Origin: Actinostola sp. cb2023
Taxonomy: Eukaryota > Cnidaria > Anthozoa > Actiniaria > Actinostolidae
Assembly: GCA_033675265.1 (NCBI GenBank)
Contig: JAUJYZ010000353.1
Coordinates: 130,001-194,000, forward strand
DNA: 64,000 bases
Reading direction: 5' to 3'
Within the stretch, counting starts at the first letter, position 1. Each line of letters begins with the position of its first letter. This document shows, piece after piece, positions 53,660 through 64,000 of this stretch. Under the pieces are notes generated by a model, which had not been told where the DNA came from, did no database searches, and saw nothing but the letters and a program-made list of their open reading frames with translations. The translations under genes were made by a program, and so were the position numbers.

Positions 53660-55050
53660 AATCTGCACGAGCAAATTTTCCTTGACAAGTTTTCCTCGAC
53701 AAGGAAGACCCCTTGCTCGTGTAGATGACAAAAACATCGCCAATTTTTCCTTGTCAAGGAAAACTTGCTCGTGTAGATGACAAAAATTGACAATTTTTCC
53801 TTGACAAGGAAAACTTGTCAAGGAAAACTTGTTCGTGTAGATGACAAAAAAATGTCAATTTTTCCTTGTCAAGGAAAACTTGCTCGTGTAGATGACAAAA
53901 AATTGTCAATTTTTCCTTGACAACTGAAAACTTGTCAAGGAAAACTTGCTCGAGTAGATGACAAAAAATTGTCCATTTTTCCTTGACAAGGAAAACTTGT
54001 CAAGGAAAACTTGCTCGTGTAGACGACAAAAACATCGCCAATTTTTCCTTGTCAAGGAAAACTTGCTCGTGTAGATGACAAAAATTGACAATTTTTCCTT
54101 GACAATGGATAATATGAAAACTTGTCAAGGAAAACTTGCTCGTGTAGATGACAAAAAATTGTCAATTTTTCCTTGACAACGGAAAACTTGTCAAGGAAAA
54201 CTTGTTCGTGTAGATGACAAAAAAATGTCAATTTTTCCTTGACAAGGAAAACTTGTCAAGGAAAACTTGTTCGTGTAGATGACAAAAAAATTTCAATTTT
54301 TTCTTGTCAAGGAAAACTTGTCAAGGAAAACTTGTGTTCGTGTAGATGAAAAAAAATTTTCAATTTTTCCTTGACAAGGAAAACTTGTCAAGGAAAACTT
54401 GCTCGTGTAGATGACAAAAATTGTCAATTTTTCCTTGACAAGGAAAACTTGCTCGTGTAGACAACAAAAACATCGCCAATTTTTCCTTGTCAAGGAAAAC
54501 TTGCTCGTGTAGATGACAAAAATTGTCAATTTTTCCTTGACGAGGAAAACTTGTCAAGGAAAACTTGCTCGTATATGACAAAAATTGTCAATTTTTCCTT
54601 GACGAGGAAAACTTGTCAAGGAAAACTTGCTCGAGTAGATGACAAAAATTGTCAATTTTTCCTTGTCAAGGAAAACTTGTTCGTGTAGATGACAAAAAAT
54701 TGTCAATTTTTCCTTGACAACTGAAAACTTGTCAAGGAAAACTTGCTCGTGTAGATGACAAAAATTTTCAATTTTTCCTTGACAAGGAAAACTTGTCAAG
54801 GAAAACTTGCTCGTGTAGATGACAAAAAATTGTCAAGTTGTCAAGGAAAACTTGTTCGTGTAGATGACAAAAAATTGTCAATTTTTCCTTGTCAAGGAAA
54901 ACTTGTCAAGGAAAACTTGCTCGTGTAGATGACAAAAACATCGCCAATTTTTCCTTGTCAAGGAAAACTTGCTCGTGTAGATGACAAAAATTGTCAATTT
55001 TTCCTTGACAAGGAAAACTTGTCAAGAAAAACTTCCTCGTGTAGATGCGG
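53660..55050. repeat. Palindrome-dense satellite (CCTTGACAAGG / CTTGTCAAGG)
   Basis: Irregular units of 55-80 bp containing AACTTGCTCGTGTAGATGAC, TTGTCAATTTTTCCTTGACA and GGAAAACTTGTCAAGG. Each unit can fold on itself. Confidence 0.92.
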
Positions 55051-55184
55051 CTTTACAAACGGTAATATTATAAACTACTAAGGAAAAACAAAAAACGTTA
55101 CACAAAGAAGAAACGTTACACAGACACAATGGCATGAAAGGAAATTTAAAATTACTTTCCTTTTTTAAAAAAAAATTCTTACTA

Positions 55185-55216
<32 letters not shown>

Positions 55217-55340
55217 CTTTATTTCAGCATTGATTCTAATCTTCCTCAAAAGAGGCGACGTTAATAACGTTCATGTACACTACACTTGTAAAACAAAGAC
55301 ATTTTCAATAAACGTAATAATTGTTGCCATCTGTTTGCTA

Positions 55341-55488
55341 GAGTGCAAACACTAAAACCGTGAAATAGACGTACTAACTAATTAGTGCTAAATAGCACCA
55401 ATGGAACAATAGAAAACAAAAGACATTGCACTATTTAGTGCTAATTAAAGTTAGCACTGTTTCATGGTTTTAGTGTTTGCACTCTATT
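55341..55488. mobile_element. MITE with TAGAGTGCA ends, copy 2
   Basis: TAGAGTGCAAACACTAAAAC returns inverted at 55465-55488, with the inner arm ACTAACTAATTAGTGCTAAA. Same design as 51487-51632. Confidence 0.8.
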
Positions 55489-56828
55489 TGTGAATTTTCT
55501 CATCGTTTTACAAAAGTAATTTCTTCGCATTAGGCTAGCGTATCTCCTTTCTAAACTCGTCCAGATATTAGTTATCATACATACACATATACTATATTTC
55601 CATTCGGATTTTAGAGTACCTTATTATCACTTACTTTCGCGCGTCTTTAATTTCGCGATTTTCGCGTTAGAAAAAAAATCGCGCAATTAAAGACTCGCGA
55701 ATAATAATTACCGCGAAAATTAACGACGCGAAATTTAATGTCACGCGGTGAGGTCTTTTATCAGCAATTAGTCCACGAACGAACATTGTGATAAAAACGA
55801 ACGTATTGCTTCAAACAAAATAGCAAACGTCACGCTCCTAAAACGAGCACACGTATATACCTATCTGTATCTTTTAAAATTGTTTTGTTGCATTCTTGTA
55901 CATAGAATAACGTTACAAAAATACGCCAATATGTGAATTGTTAAATCATTTACCTGATTCAAAACAATCTGTTTGTATACTGCGCCAGATCATGATAAAA
56001 AAAATTGAGTTCCCTTTTTTTTCTGAAAAATCGCGAAATTAAAGCCTCGAGAAATATGCCTCTGACATTGTCGCGAAATTAAGGACGCGCGAAAATAAGT
56101 GATAACAAGGTAGCTCACATGATGCTAGTATCTCCGAAAAAAGAAACAATCCTCTTCAAATTCGAGTATAAATATAGCTCATGTAAGATTTACAAAATAA
56201 TTGAATAAAACTGAAAAATATATATTAAAAAAAACACCCCATGTATAGACCTTATGCATTGATGGTAGAATCGTAAAATCTGATTTCCTTTGTTATTGGG
56301 AATATATTACAGCAATATCTGACCATCTCTTTGAAGAGAGGGTTTTCAATAATGAACATACCAAATTTTAGGGCTGTACTATGCAATCTTGAAAAGTTAT
56401 AGTGATTTGAAATTACAAAGATTTGTACCAGAAACCGGACTTTGGCCCTAGATGCCTCGTTTCCATGTATTTTGCACCTTTCAAACGCTTATTACTTGAT
56501 GATAGTTTCATTTTTGCACTTTTGGGGGTAAATACTAAACTGTCGATGGTCTTTCAATCTATTGATTTACCTTTACTTAACTCGTTATTCTTTCAGTTTT
56601 TGCAAATTTATGCAAAGTACAGAAATCGAGTATTGCATAAGGTCTATGGTTGGCCTCCCTTTCCTCACCAAGCGATCCTACCCACAAACCCCAATTATTA
56701 AACCAAACACGAGAGGCAATTCTATCTCACTCGCTTTCTTCACAAATGAAAACAAGCATAAATACAAAGATGTTTTTACATTTTAACTTCATAGCAAGGA
56801 TATTTTATATTCTCTCTGAGAAACCTGT
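55489..56828. other. Intergenic sequence with an inverted TTTCGCG pair
   Basis: AATTTCGCGATTTTCGCG near 55648 and TCGCGAAATTAA near 56030-56090 form the ends of a possible older element (about 55615-56115). Otherwise nothing supported. Confidence 0.45.
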
Positions 56829-57126
56829 AATAGGCCTTTTTACCGATACGGCGGCCATCTTGAATTATGGGATGCCCAGGGTGCAAGCTAGTAACCATTT
56901 GGCTATGAAAAACAACGAAAACCTAATTTAAAGCAATGAATTTGTACAAAATTATATAACAATACACAACACATGTAGATAATAAGCCGTCATACAACAC
57001 TGGTTAGAGTGTTGACACGACTCCACACTGTACAGTTTTTGGGTCATTTGCACCCTGAGCATCGCATAATGTTTTAGCAAAAACAATAGAATCCAAAATG
57101 GCCGCCGTATCGGTTAAAAGGTCTAT
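56829..57126. mobile_element. MITE with ACCGATACGGCGGCCAT ends, copy 2
   Basis: Same family as 10720-11051 but in reverse orientation: TACCGATACGGCGGCCATCT at the left and AAAATGGCCGCCGTATCGGT at the right. Confidence 0.82.
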
Positions 57127-57147
57127 TGGTCAACGTAAAATACACTT

Positions 57148-57290
57148 TGATTGGTAGATCTTCGCGAGGTTGTGATTGGTCACTTTTTACGAGGTTGTGA
57201 TTGGTCAAATTGGACACAATACAAGAGAGTTTATGATTGGTCAAATTGGACATAATACAAGAGAGTTTGTGATTGGTCAGATTGATCCCT
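57148..57290. repeat. Short repeat with five ATTGG (CCAAT) boxes
   Basis: GATTGGTCAAATTGGACA and AATACAAGAGAGTTTGTG recur at 38-bp spacing. The motif is CCAAT on the minus strand. Confidence 0.65.
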
Positions 57291-57711
57291 TCCTTGATCC
57301 CTTCCTTGTTTGGTGGTCGATCTTTTTTATCGACCACCCCTCCCCTACAAATTCCGGTATAGTACAGGGGGTGCATACTACTTCGCAAGCATTGTCTACA
57401 GGTCATTTTCTTGGATCTGGCGACGAGTCTGCGTTTGATGAATTTTCTTATAAGATAACTCGTGGATTTATAATAACACCTTAGTAAACTCGTGGATCAC
57501 ACGACTTTATCCCTAAAAAAATCGCGTGAATTTACAACATCACCTAATAAATAACGTCCCCACGCCAGAGAAAACTCGTGGATTACACGACTTTATCTCC
57601 CACAACTCGTGGATTCACAACCACATTACAACACGATCCTGAAATATCCGTTTCGTTGAACCTCTTGACTCGAACAGTAGCGCTGTTAAATCTAGTCCTA
57701 TATACATTGTT

Positions 57712-57877
57712 CTATAGTTTTTGGTTCGGTTGGAGCCTTCGCTTCTGAAGGGCAGCGGCTGCAGTGCCAGGTCTGAACCCATGTGATAGAGGACTAACTG
57801 GTGATTGGCTGGGCGGCTGTGGTGTTTCGTCGGGAGGTTTAGAGTCTGGGGGAGTTGCTGGTGTGCTTGGTAGAACT
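57712..57877 (-). CDS. Unidentified gene, last exon
   Basis: One base plus 54 codons plus TAG. Reads [20 protein letters not shown], then [20 protein letters not shown], ending LQPNQKL. Acceptor AATACAG. Confidence 0.62.
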
Positions 57878-60800
57878 CTGTATTATGATACAAATAATAA
57901 TGTGAAGGATTATATTTTATTCAATGAAAATTATCATCATCAGCATCATCAAGACCGCTACTAACTGTCATCAACACCATCATTGCCGACACATCATTCC
58001 CAGTCATCGTTGTCATCATCATCAACACCACCAGTGATCGTCATCAACACCACCATCGCCAACCACCATCACCAACCACCACCAGTCATCGTCATCATCA
58101 ACACCACCAGTCATCATCGTCATCAACACCACCAGTCATCACCATTAACACCACCAGTCATCGTCATCATTACCATCATCACCAGTCATCATCATAATCA
58201 ACACCACCAGTCATCATCATAATCAACACCACCAGTCATCGTCATCAACACCACCAGTCATCACCATTAACACCACCAGTGATCATCGTCATCATTACCA
58301 TCATCACCAGTCATCATCATAATCAACACCACCAGTCATCATCGTCATCAACACCACCAGTCATCATCATCACCACCAGTCATCATTACCATCACCACCA
58401 GTCACCACCAGTCATCATCAACACCACCACCAGTCATCAACACCACCAGTCATCATTACCATCACCACCAGTCATCATCATAATCAACACCACCACCAGT
58501 CATCATCATCATCAACACCACCACCAGTCATCATCAACAGTACCATCATCATCACCACCACCACCACCAATATAATATCATCAAACTCATCATCACCAAC
58601 ACACTCATCATCATCATCACCAACCACCACCATCATCATCACCAACAGTATGACGTTCTTACATATCTTTACCTGTATCGTCTCAGTGCCCTCACAGGGG
58701 CCGACGATGATCTGGCTTCGCCGTCTATCAGAGCAGCACCAGACGGCAGGAGCCTGGTATCTAGTGATGACGTAGACTGGTTCTGATTATCATCTAATTT
58801 GACGTCATCTTTTAATGTTCGAAGGCTGTCGACTGTTTGTTCCGTGGAAGCTTGTCTATACCTTGATAGAGGAACAGAATTGGACGTGTTAGGAAACACC
58901 TACCCATTGCTACCCATAATTCCGTAGTCGTATCCGCAGCCTACGTCACTGGAAAAAAATGGGGCTTTTTTCACACCTTGGAAACTGATTCAAGGTTTTC
59001 TACTTTTCCCGAACCAACCCCTACCTTTTCCCCCGTGGGGTGTTGGTCGATTGGAGGATCAAATTATTATGACTTCCACCCCTCTCCTCTCAGTCACTTT
59101 TTGCTCAGTTCCAGTCCTCTCTCTCTCTTTCATTGTAACACAGGAACCCCGTACATGTATATCTAATACAAACCTGATACGAAACTCTCCAGATGTATGA
59201 GGTCTATGTAGATCACGACCAACTTCCACCCCTCCCCTCTCAGTCAATTTTTGCTCAGTTCCAGTCCTCTCTCTCTTTTATTGTAACACAGGCACCCCGT
59301 ACATGTATATATAAAACAAACCTTCTAATTCGAAATTCTCCAGATGTATGAGGTCTGTGCAGATCACGACCAACCAACGGAGCACTTGGCAGCGACCGAC
59401 CCATAGGAGAAGGCCGTTTGGGGTTACTTGGTGGGGGAGGGGTGGGGGAGATTGACGGTCTTACATGCGAAGGGGACGAGAGGGGACTGGTGTCGAAGGC
59501 TTCGGTTTTTCTTGGCGACGAGAGCGGAGAGTCACTGAAATGACAAATTTATTTCAAATCATTCATTGTAAATTAAGGATGAAAACACAATCTGGATTTC
59601 TTAATTAAAATATTATACTGCATTGTTTACGTCCCACTTTGATGTTGGGCTACCTGTGTACACAGGAAACCCGCAAATCGACTTACTTCTCTGACTGACT
59701 AGATTCTGAATCGATACTGGTTGACGGTAGTCTGTGATCCTCGTCTATAAACCTGTGTTCATAAAATATAGACATGGAAGGTTATATTAGGAAAAGCAGG
59801 CAAATGAAAGATCTTTGTTGGACAGACAGACAGACATGGACAGACAGACATGGACAGACAGACATGGACAGACAGATAGACAGACATGGACAGACAGACA
59901 TGGACAGACAGACATGGACAGACAGACATGGACAGACAGACATGGACAGACAGACATGGACAGACAGACATGGACAGACAGACATGGACAGACAGACATG
60001 GACAGACAGACATGGACAGACAGATTGACATACAGACGGACAGACATATAAACAGATTGACAGACATGGACAGACAGACATGGACAGACAGACGTGGACA
60101 GACAGACATGGACAGACAGACATGGACAGACAGACATGGACAGACAGACATGGACAGACAGACATGGACAGACAGACATGGACAGACAGACATGGACAGA
60201 CAGACATGGACAGACAGACATGGACAGACAGACAGACATGGACAGACAGACATGGACAGACAGACATGGACAGACAGACAGACATGGACAGACAGACATG
60301 GACAGACGGATAGACAGACAGACAGACATGGACAGACAGACGGACAGACATATAAACAGATTGACAGACATGGACACAGACATGGACAGACATGGACAGA
60401 CAGACAGACAGACAGACAGAGACAGACATGGACAGACAGACATGGACAGACAGACATGGACAGACAGACATGGACAGACAGACATGGACAGACAGACATG
60501 GACAGACAGACATGGACAGACAGACATGGACAGACAGACAGACATGGACAGACAGACAGACATGGACAGACAGACAGACGGACAGACAGACAGATGACAT
60601 GGACAGACAGACATGGACAGACAGACAGACATGGACAGACAGACATGGACAGACAGACATGGACAGACAGACAGACAGACAGACATGGACAGACAGACAT
60701 GGACAGACAGACATGGACAGACAGACATGGACAGACAGACATGGACAGACAGACAGACATGGACAGACAGACAGACATGGACAGACAGACATGGACAGAC

Positions 60801-61212
60801 AGACATGGACAGACAGACAGACATGGGACAGACAGACAGACATAGACAGACAGACAGACATGGACAGACAGACATGGACAGACAGACATGGACAGACAGA
60901 CATGGACAGACAGACAGACATGGACAGACAGACATGGACAGACAGACAGATGGACAGACATGGACAGACAGACATGGACAGACAGACATGACAGACAGAT
61001 GGACAGACAGACATGGACAGACAGACATGGACAGACAGACATGGACAGACAGACATGGACAGACAGACATGGACAGACAGACATGGACAGACGGACATGG
61101 ACAGACAGACATGGACAGACATGGACAGACAGACATGGACAGACAGACATGGACAGACAGACATGGACACAGACATGGGACATGACAGACATGGACAGAC
61201 AGACAGACATGG

Positions 61213-61243
<31 letters not shown>

Positions 61244-63456
61244 TGGACAGACAGACATGGACAGACAGACATGGACAGACAGACATGGACAGACAGACAT
61301 GGACAGACAGACATGGACAGACGGATAGACAGACAGACATGGACAGACAGACATGGACAGGCAGACATGGATGGACAGACATGGACAGACTGACATGGAC
61401 AGGCAGACATGGACAGGCAGACATGACAGACAGACATGGACAGACAGACATGGACAGACAGATAGACAGGCAGACATTGAACAAACTGGCATGGACAGAC
61501 AGACATTGAACAGACTGGCATGGATAGACAGACATGGACAGACAGGCATGGACAGGCAGACATGGACAGACAGATAGACACAATATTAGGACTGGAGGTC
61601 GCATAGCACTAGTGAAACAGATAGAAATGGAGGGAAAGGGATGGGGGGTGTATGGATGGGAGGGGGTGTATGGGTCATGGATGGGTGAACTTCAAAGCTC
61701 TGATTGTTCCCACAAACTCAATAACTTACTTAGCAAACTGTTGCCTCCAGTCTTTCAGTTCCTCAAAAATGTCTGTCTTAGATGGAGTGTTTGGTTGTTC
61801 TTCTACGTAGCTCTTCTCGGGGACATGTATTTGTGATTCGCTAGAGAAGGGAGGGATGGTCGACTTGAAATTTCCAATATTCTATAAAAACACATTTAGT
61901 AGGATACACATTATACACTTAATGTATGGTCCCGAGGGAGATTGTTTTCCTAGGAGTTCCTCTAGGGAAACATCAATTATGATGATAGCGACAAAATGAT
62001 GATGATTACTGATCATGATAATGAAGATGGTGATGATGATATTGTTATAGGATTATGATGATAGCGACAAAATGATGATGATTACTGATCATGATAATAA
62101 AGATGGTGATGATGATATTGTTATAGGATTATGATGATAGCGACAAAATGATGATGATTACTGATCATGATAATCATGATAATATAGGATTATGATGATA
62201 GCGACAAAATGATGATGATTACTGATCATGATAATAAAGATGGTGATAGATGATATGTTATAGGATAGGATATAGCGATGATAGATAATAATGGTGATGA
62301 TGATGATATTGTTATAGGATTATGATGATAGCGACAAAATGATGATGATTATTATGATGATCATGATACTGATCATGAAGATGGTGATGATGATATTGTT
62401 ATAGGATTATGACAAAATGATGATAGCGAGATGGTGATGAAATGATGATGATAGCGACAAAATGACTGATCATGATAATGAAGATGGTGATGATGATATT
62501 GTTATAGGATTATGATGATGATACTCTTACAGTGAGGACACACTAACCGGGACCACTTGAGCAAAACTGACCAATCAGATTACACCTGAAAATAATCACA
62601 TTCCAACAAAAGTTGTCTGGGCCAATCAGCATTATAGTCATAGTCATGATTGGCGCAGATGACTCTTGTTGGAATGTGATTATTTTCAGGTGTAATCTGA
62701 TTGATCAGTTTTGCTCAAGTGGTCCCGGTTAGTGTGTCCTCACTGTAATGAAGATGGTGAAGATGATGATGAAAAAATATAGGATTGATGACGACGATGA
62801 TAGAGATTATAATGGCAATAAAATGGTGATGTTGGATTTGTACCTTTCTTCTTGCCTTCAGAGCTTTCGATATGTTACCACATATAACCTCACCAGACCC
62901 TAAAACAATAGACAGGGCAATGTTATATCAAAACATACACAATACGTCTGAGTTGTTTAGAGATGACCGCTGTCCTAGACAAAAAACACATTTACTACAG
63001 GGTTAGCCTCGATTCAGAGAACAGTCCGTGCAATTCAAAAATGTTTCTATTATTTCATGTCAACATTATTTTGTGTTATTGATATTTGTAAAAAAAATTA
63101 CATTGACTCGAGGCTAACCCTGTACAAACGAGTCTGTTGTCAATAAGTGCAGCAGTTTTACAACAGGATTTGTGAATTCGAAAAGGGACTATTATAAACG
63201 AAGAACAAGTACATGTACTTACCATGTGTAAGGTCACTGCTGTCGTCACCCATCTGAAATATACCAGTCAGCTCTGATTGACTACCAGATGACCCGAGTG
63301 ATGACCCTGGACGCTGACCAAAGGCACTGCCTGGGTGCTGCCTTGCGGCAGATGATGGTCTTTGCCTGGCAGCCGATGCTGGCCTCTGCTTTGCGACAGC
63401 AGTTTTAGGCCTGGTTTTACTTTTGGCTGAGGACGGTCGTGGATTCGATGGTTCTT
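57712..63456 (-). CDS. Unidentified Ser/Pro-rich protein, last seven exons, with an in-frame stop
   Basis: Not recognised. Exons 63456-63223, 62899-62844, 61881-61730, 59752-59687, 59534-59322, 58948-58673 and 57877-57712 join in phase and end in a stop, giving about 387 codons in the window; the 5' part is off the right edge. It begins with an Arg-Pro-Ala-Ser repeat region ([17 protein letters not shown]). A possibly structured stretch follows, [12 protein letters not shown] and [14 protein letters not shown], then a long Ser/Pro disordered tail ending [12 protein letters not shown]. The exon at 58673-58948 carries TAG at 58900-58902 in the otherwise open frame, so this may be a nonsense allele, an alternative 3' end, an assembly error or a decaying gene. 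Confidence 0.6.
57900..58655. repeat. CATCAT/CACCAC microsatellite in intron
   Basis: Trinucleotide-rich with a recurring ACACCACCAGTCATCATC unit, ending about 20 nt from the exon f donor at 58672. Confidence 0.93.
58673..58948 (-). CDS. Unidentified gene, exon f, interrupted by TAG
   Basis: 276 nt, phase 2 in and out, acceptor TTTTCCAG and donor GTAAAG. The frame reads [39 protein letters not shown] and onward without other stops. GGGTAG occurs twice, 10 bp apart, around the stop. Confidence 0.58.
59036..59321. repeat. Tandem duplication covering an exon 3' end and its intron
   Basis: CTTCCACCCCTCCCCTCTCA and CCCCGTACATGTATAT occur at 59077-59170 and 59224-59310. A copy of the exon e end (GGTCGTGATCTACATAGACC on the minus strand) lies at about 59176-59221 with its own GTTTGT donor. 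Confidence 0.85.
59322..59534 (-). CDS. Unidentified gene, exon e
   Basis: 213 nt, phase 2 in and out. Pro/Ser-rich [22 protein letters not shown] tract and [18 protein letters not shown] before donor GTTTGT. A degenerate copy of its last 50 nt with its donor sits just downstream. Confidence 0.66.
59687..59752 (-). CDS. Unidentified gene, exon d
   Basis: 66 nt reading [20 protein letters not shown] then SE. Phase 2 in and out, acceptor ACACAG and donor GTAAGT. Confidence 0.62.
59818..61580. repeat. 14-bp minisatellite CATGGACAGACAGA
   Basis: About 115 copies with local loss or gain of CAGA. Since 14 is not a multiple of 3, each strand cycles through all frames; the long Thr-Asp-Arg-Gln and Cys-Leu-Ser-Val frames are artefacts. 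Lies in the intron between exons c and d. Confidence 0.95.
61730..61881 (-). CDS. Unidentified gene, exon c
   Basis: 152 nt, phase 0 in and phase 2 out. Reads [20 protein letters not shown] and later [14 protein letters not shown], the least disordered part. Donor GTAAGT. Confidence 0.68.
61975..62527. repeat. GATGAT-rich repeat with an about 80-bp higher-order unit
   Basis: Unit includes ATGATGATAGCGACAAAATG, ACTGATCATGATAAT and GATATTGTTATAGGATTATG. Intronic. Confidence 0.9.
62530..62745. mobile_element. MITE with CAGTGAGGACACACTAACCG ends, TA target site
   Basis: The left arm returns inverted over about 85 bp at the right, including GATTACACCTGAAAATAATC. Flanked by TA. It interrupts the GAT repeat, so it inserted after that array formed or expanded. 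Confidence 0.88.
62844..62899 (-). CDS. Unidentified gene, exon b
   Basis: 56 nt reading [19 protein letters not shown]. Phase 1 in and phase 0 out, acceptor TTTTAG and donor GTACAA. Confidence 0.62.
62997..63123. mobile_element. Short MITE with CAGGGTTAGCCTCGA ends
   Basis: CAGGGTTAGCCTCGA returns as TCGAGGCTAACCCTG, flanked by TA. 127 bp. Confidence 0.82.
63223..63456 (-). CDS. Unidentified gene, exon a (first in the window)
   Basis: 234 nt, phase 1 in and out, acceptor TTTTCAG and donor GTAAGT. Encodes Arg-Pro-Ser-Ser-Ala-like repeats and then [20 protein letters not shown]. Confidence 0.7.
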
Positions 63457-63479
63457 CTGAAAATAATAGAGTAAGTTAT

Positions 63480-63945
63480 CAGAATCATCATCATCATCAC
63501 CATCATCAGCACTACCATCATCAGTCATCATCTTCACTATCATCATCATCATAATCACTGCCAACATCAATACCATCATCATCGCCATTGTCAGCACTAT
63601 CAACGATTATCATCATCACCACCAACGTCATCATCACCATCATTTAATAACCACTGCCAACATAATTACCACCACCATCATCATCATTGCCATCGTCAGC
63701 ACTATCATCATCATCATCACCACCATCATCATTTATAATCATAATCACGGGCAATATCATTACCATCACCATCGCCATGATCAGCACTACCATCATTATC
63801 ATCACCATCACTATCATCATCATCATAATCACTGCCAACATCATTACAATCACTACCTCCATCATCATCGCCATCACTACCATCATCATCACCACCACCA
63901 CAACTCATATTATCACCATCATAATCAATATCATAATCACTGATA
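63480..63945. repeat. CATCAT microsatellite at the right edge
   Basis: Imperfect ATC/ACC trinucleotides with recurring ATAATCACTGCCAACAT. Intronic, upstream of exon a. 63946-64000 holds nothing recognisable. Confidence 0.92.
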
Positions 63946-64000
63946 CATAGAGGTTATTAGTCGGTTAAGCATCTAATACGGCTGTGTATTTTTACGAGTC

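Noticed and set aside
59759..61604. Frames of about 600 codons with [10 protein letters not shown] or [10 protein letters not shown] repeats
   Set aside because: Produced by the stop-free 14-bp repeat.

Overview
The window is intron-rich, repeat-laden nuclear DNA of an animal. It is not bacterial, phage or organellar. Four gene loci can be read by joining exons at GT-AG sites with matching phase, and one further intronless ORF looks coding. Gene content (MADD/Rab3-GEF, GPATCH4, a Shaker-type Kv1 channel), AT-rich introns, many short palindromic DNA transposons and tRNA-derived SINE heads suit a marine invertebrate. A cnidarian such as an anthozoan is my best guess, but the sequence alone does not prove the phylum.

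Layout. 281-17942 (minus): twelve exons of a MADD homologue, from the start codon through the DENN module into the disordered middle; the 3' part lies beyond the left edge. 18780-24396 (plus): complete eight-exon GPATCH4, divergent from MADD across about 840 bp that holds a CRE palindrome. 24.4-26.6 kb: a long hairpin and a 1.5 kb terminal-inverted-repeat element. 26882-28309 (plus): an unrecognised basic 475-aa protein. 28.5-32.4 kb: a 3.9 kb array of a 12-bp minisatellite. 32.6-35.45 kb: a 62-bp array, a cluster of five CRE palindromes, and a 31-bp satellite whose every unit carries a heat-shock-element-like palindrome. 37437-46639 (minus): a two-exon Kv1 channel with a 7.8 kb intron full of arrays. 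46.6-57.7 kb: intergenic DNA with MITEs, a SINE and a palindrome-dense satellite. 57712-63456 (minus): the last seven exons of an unidentified Ser/Pro-rich protein, with one in-frame stop codon.

The genes form no operon or pathway. MADD (a Rab exchange factor linked to vesicle traffic) and GPATCH4 (a nucleolar G-patch protein) probably share a promoter region only by position. The most unusual feature is how far tandem repeats invade introns, in places up to the splice sites. One MADD intron is 837 nt long, is almost pure microsatellite, has no stop codon and keeps frame. Several arrays look like amplified copies of exon-intron boundaries.

Most long ORFs in the window (Ser-Pro-Pro-His, Glu-Asn-Glu-Val, Leu-Ala-Cys-Leu, Thr-Asp-Arg-Gln, His-Pro-Ser-Ile and Asn/Ile runs) are translations of microsatellites and are not annotated as genes.
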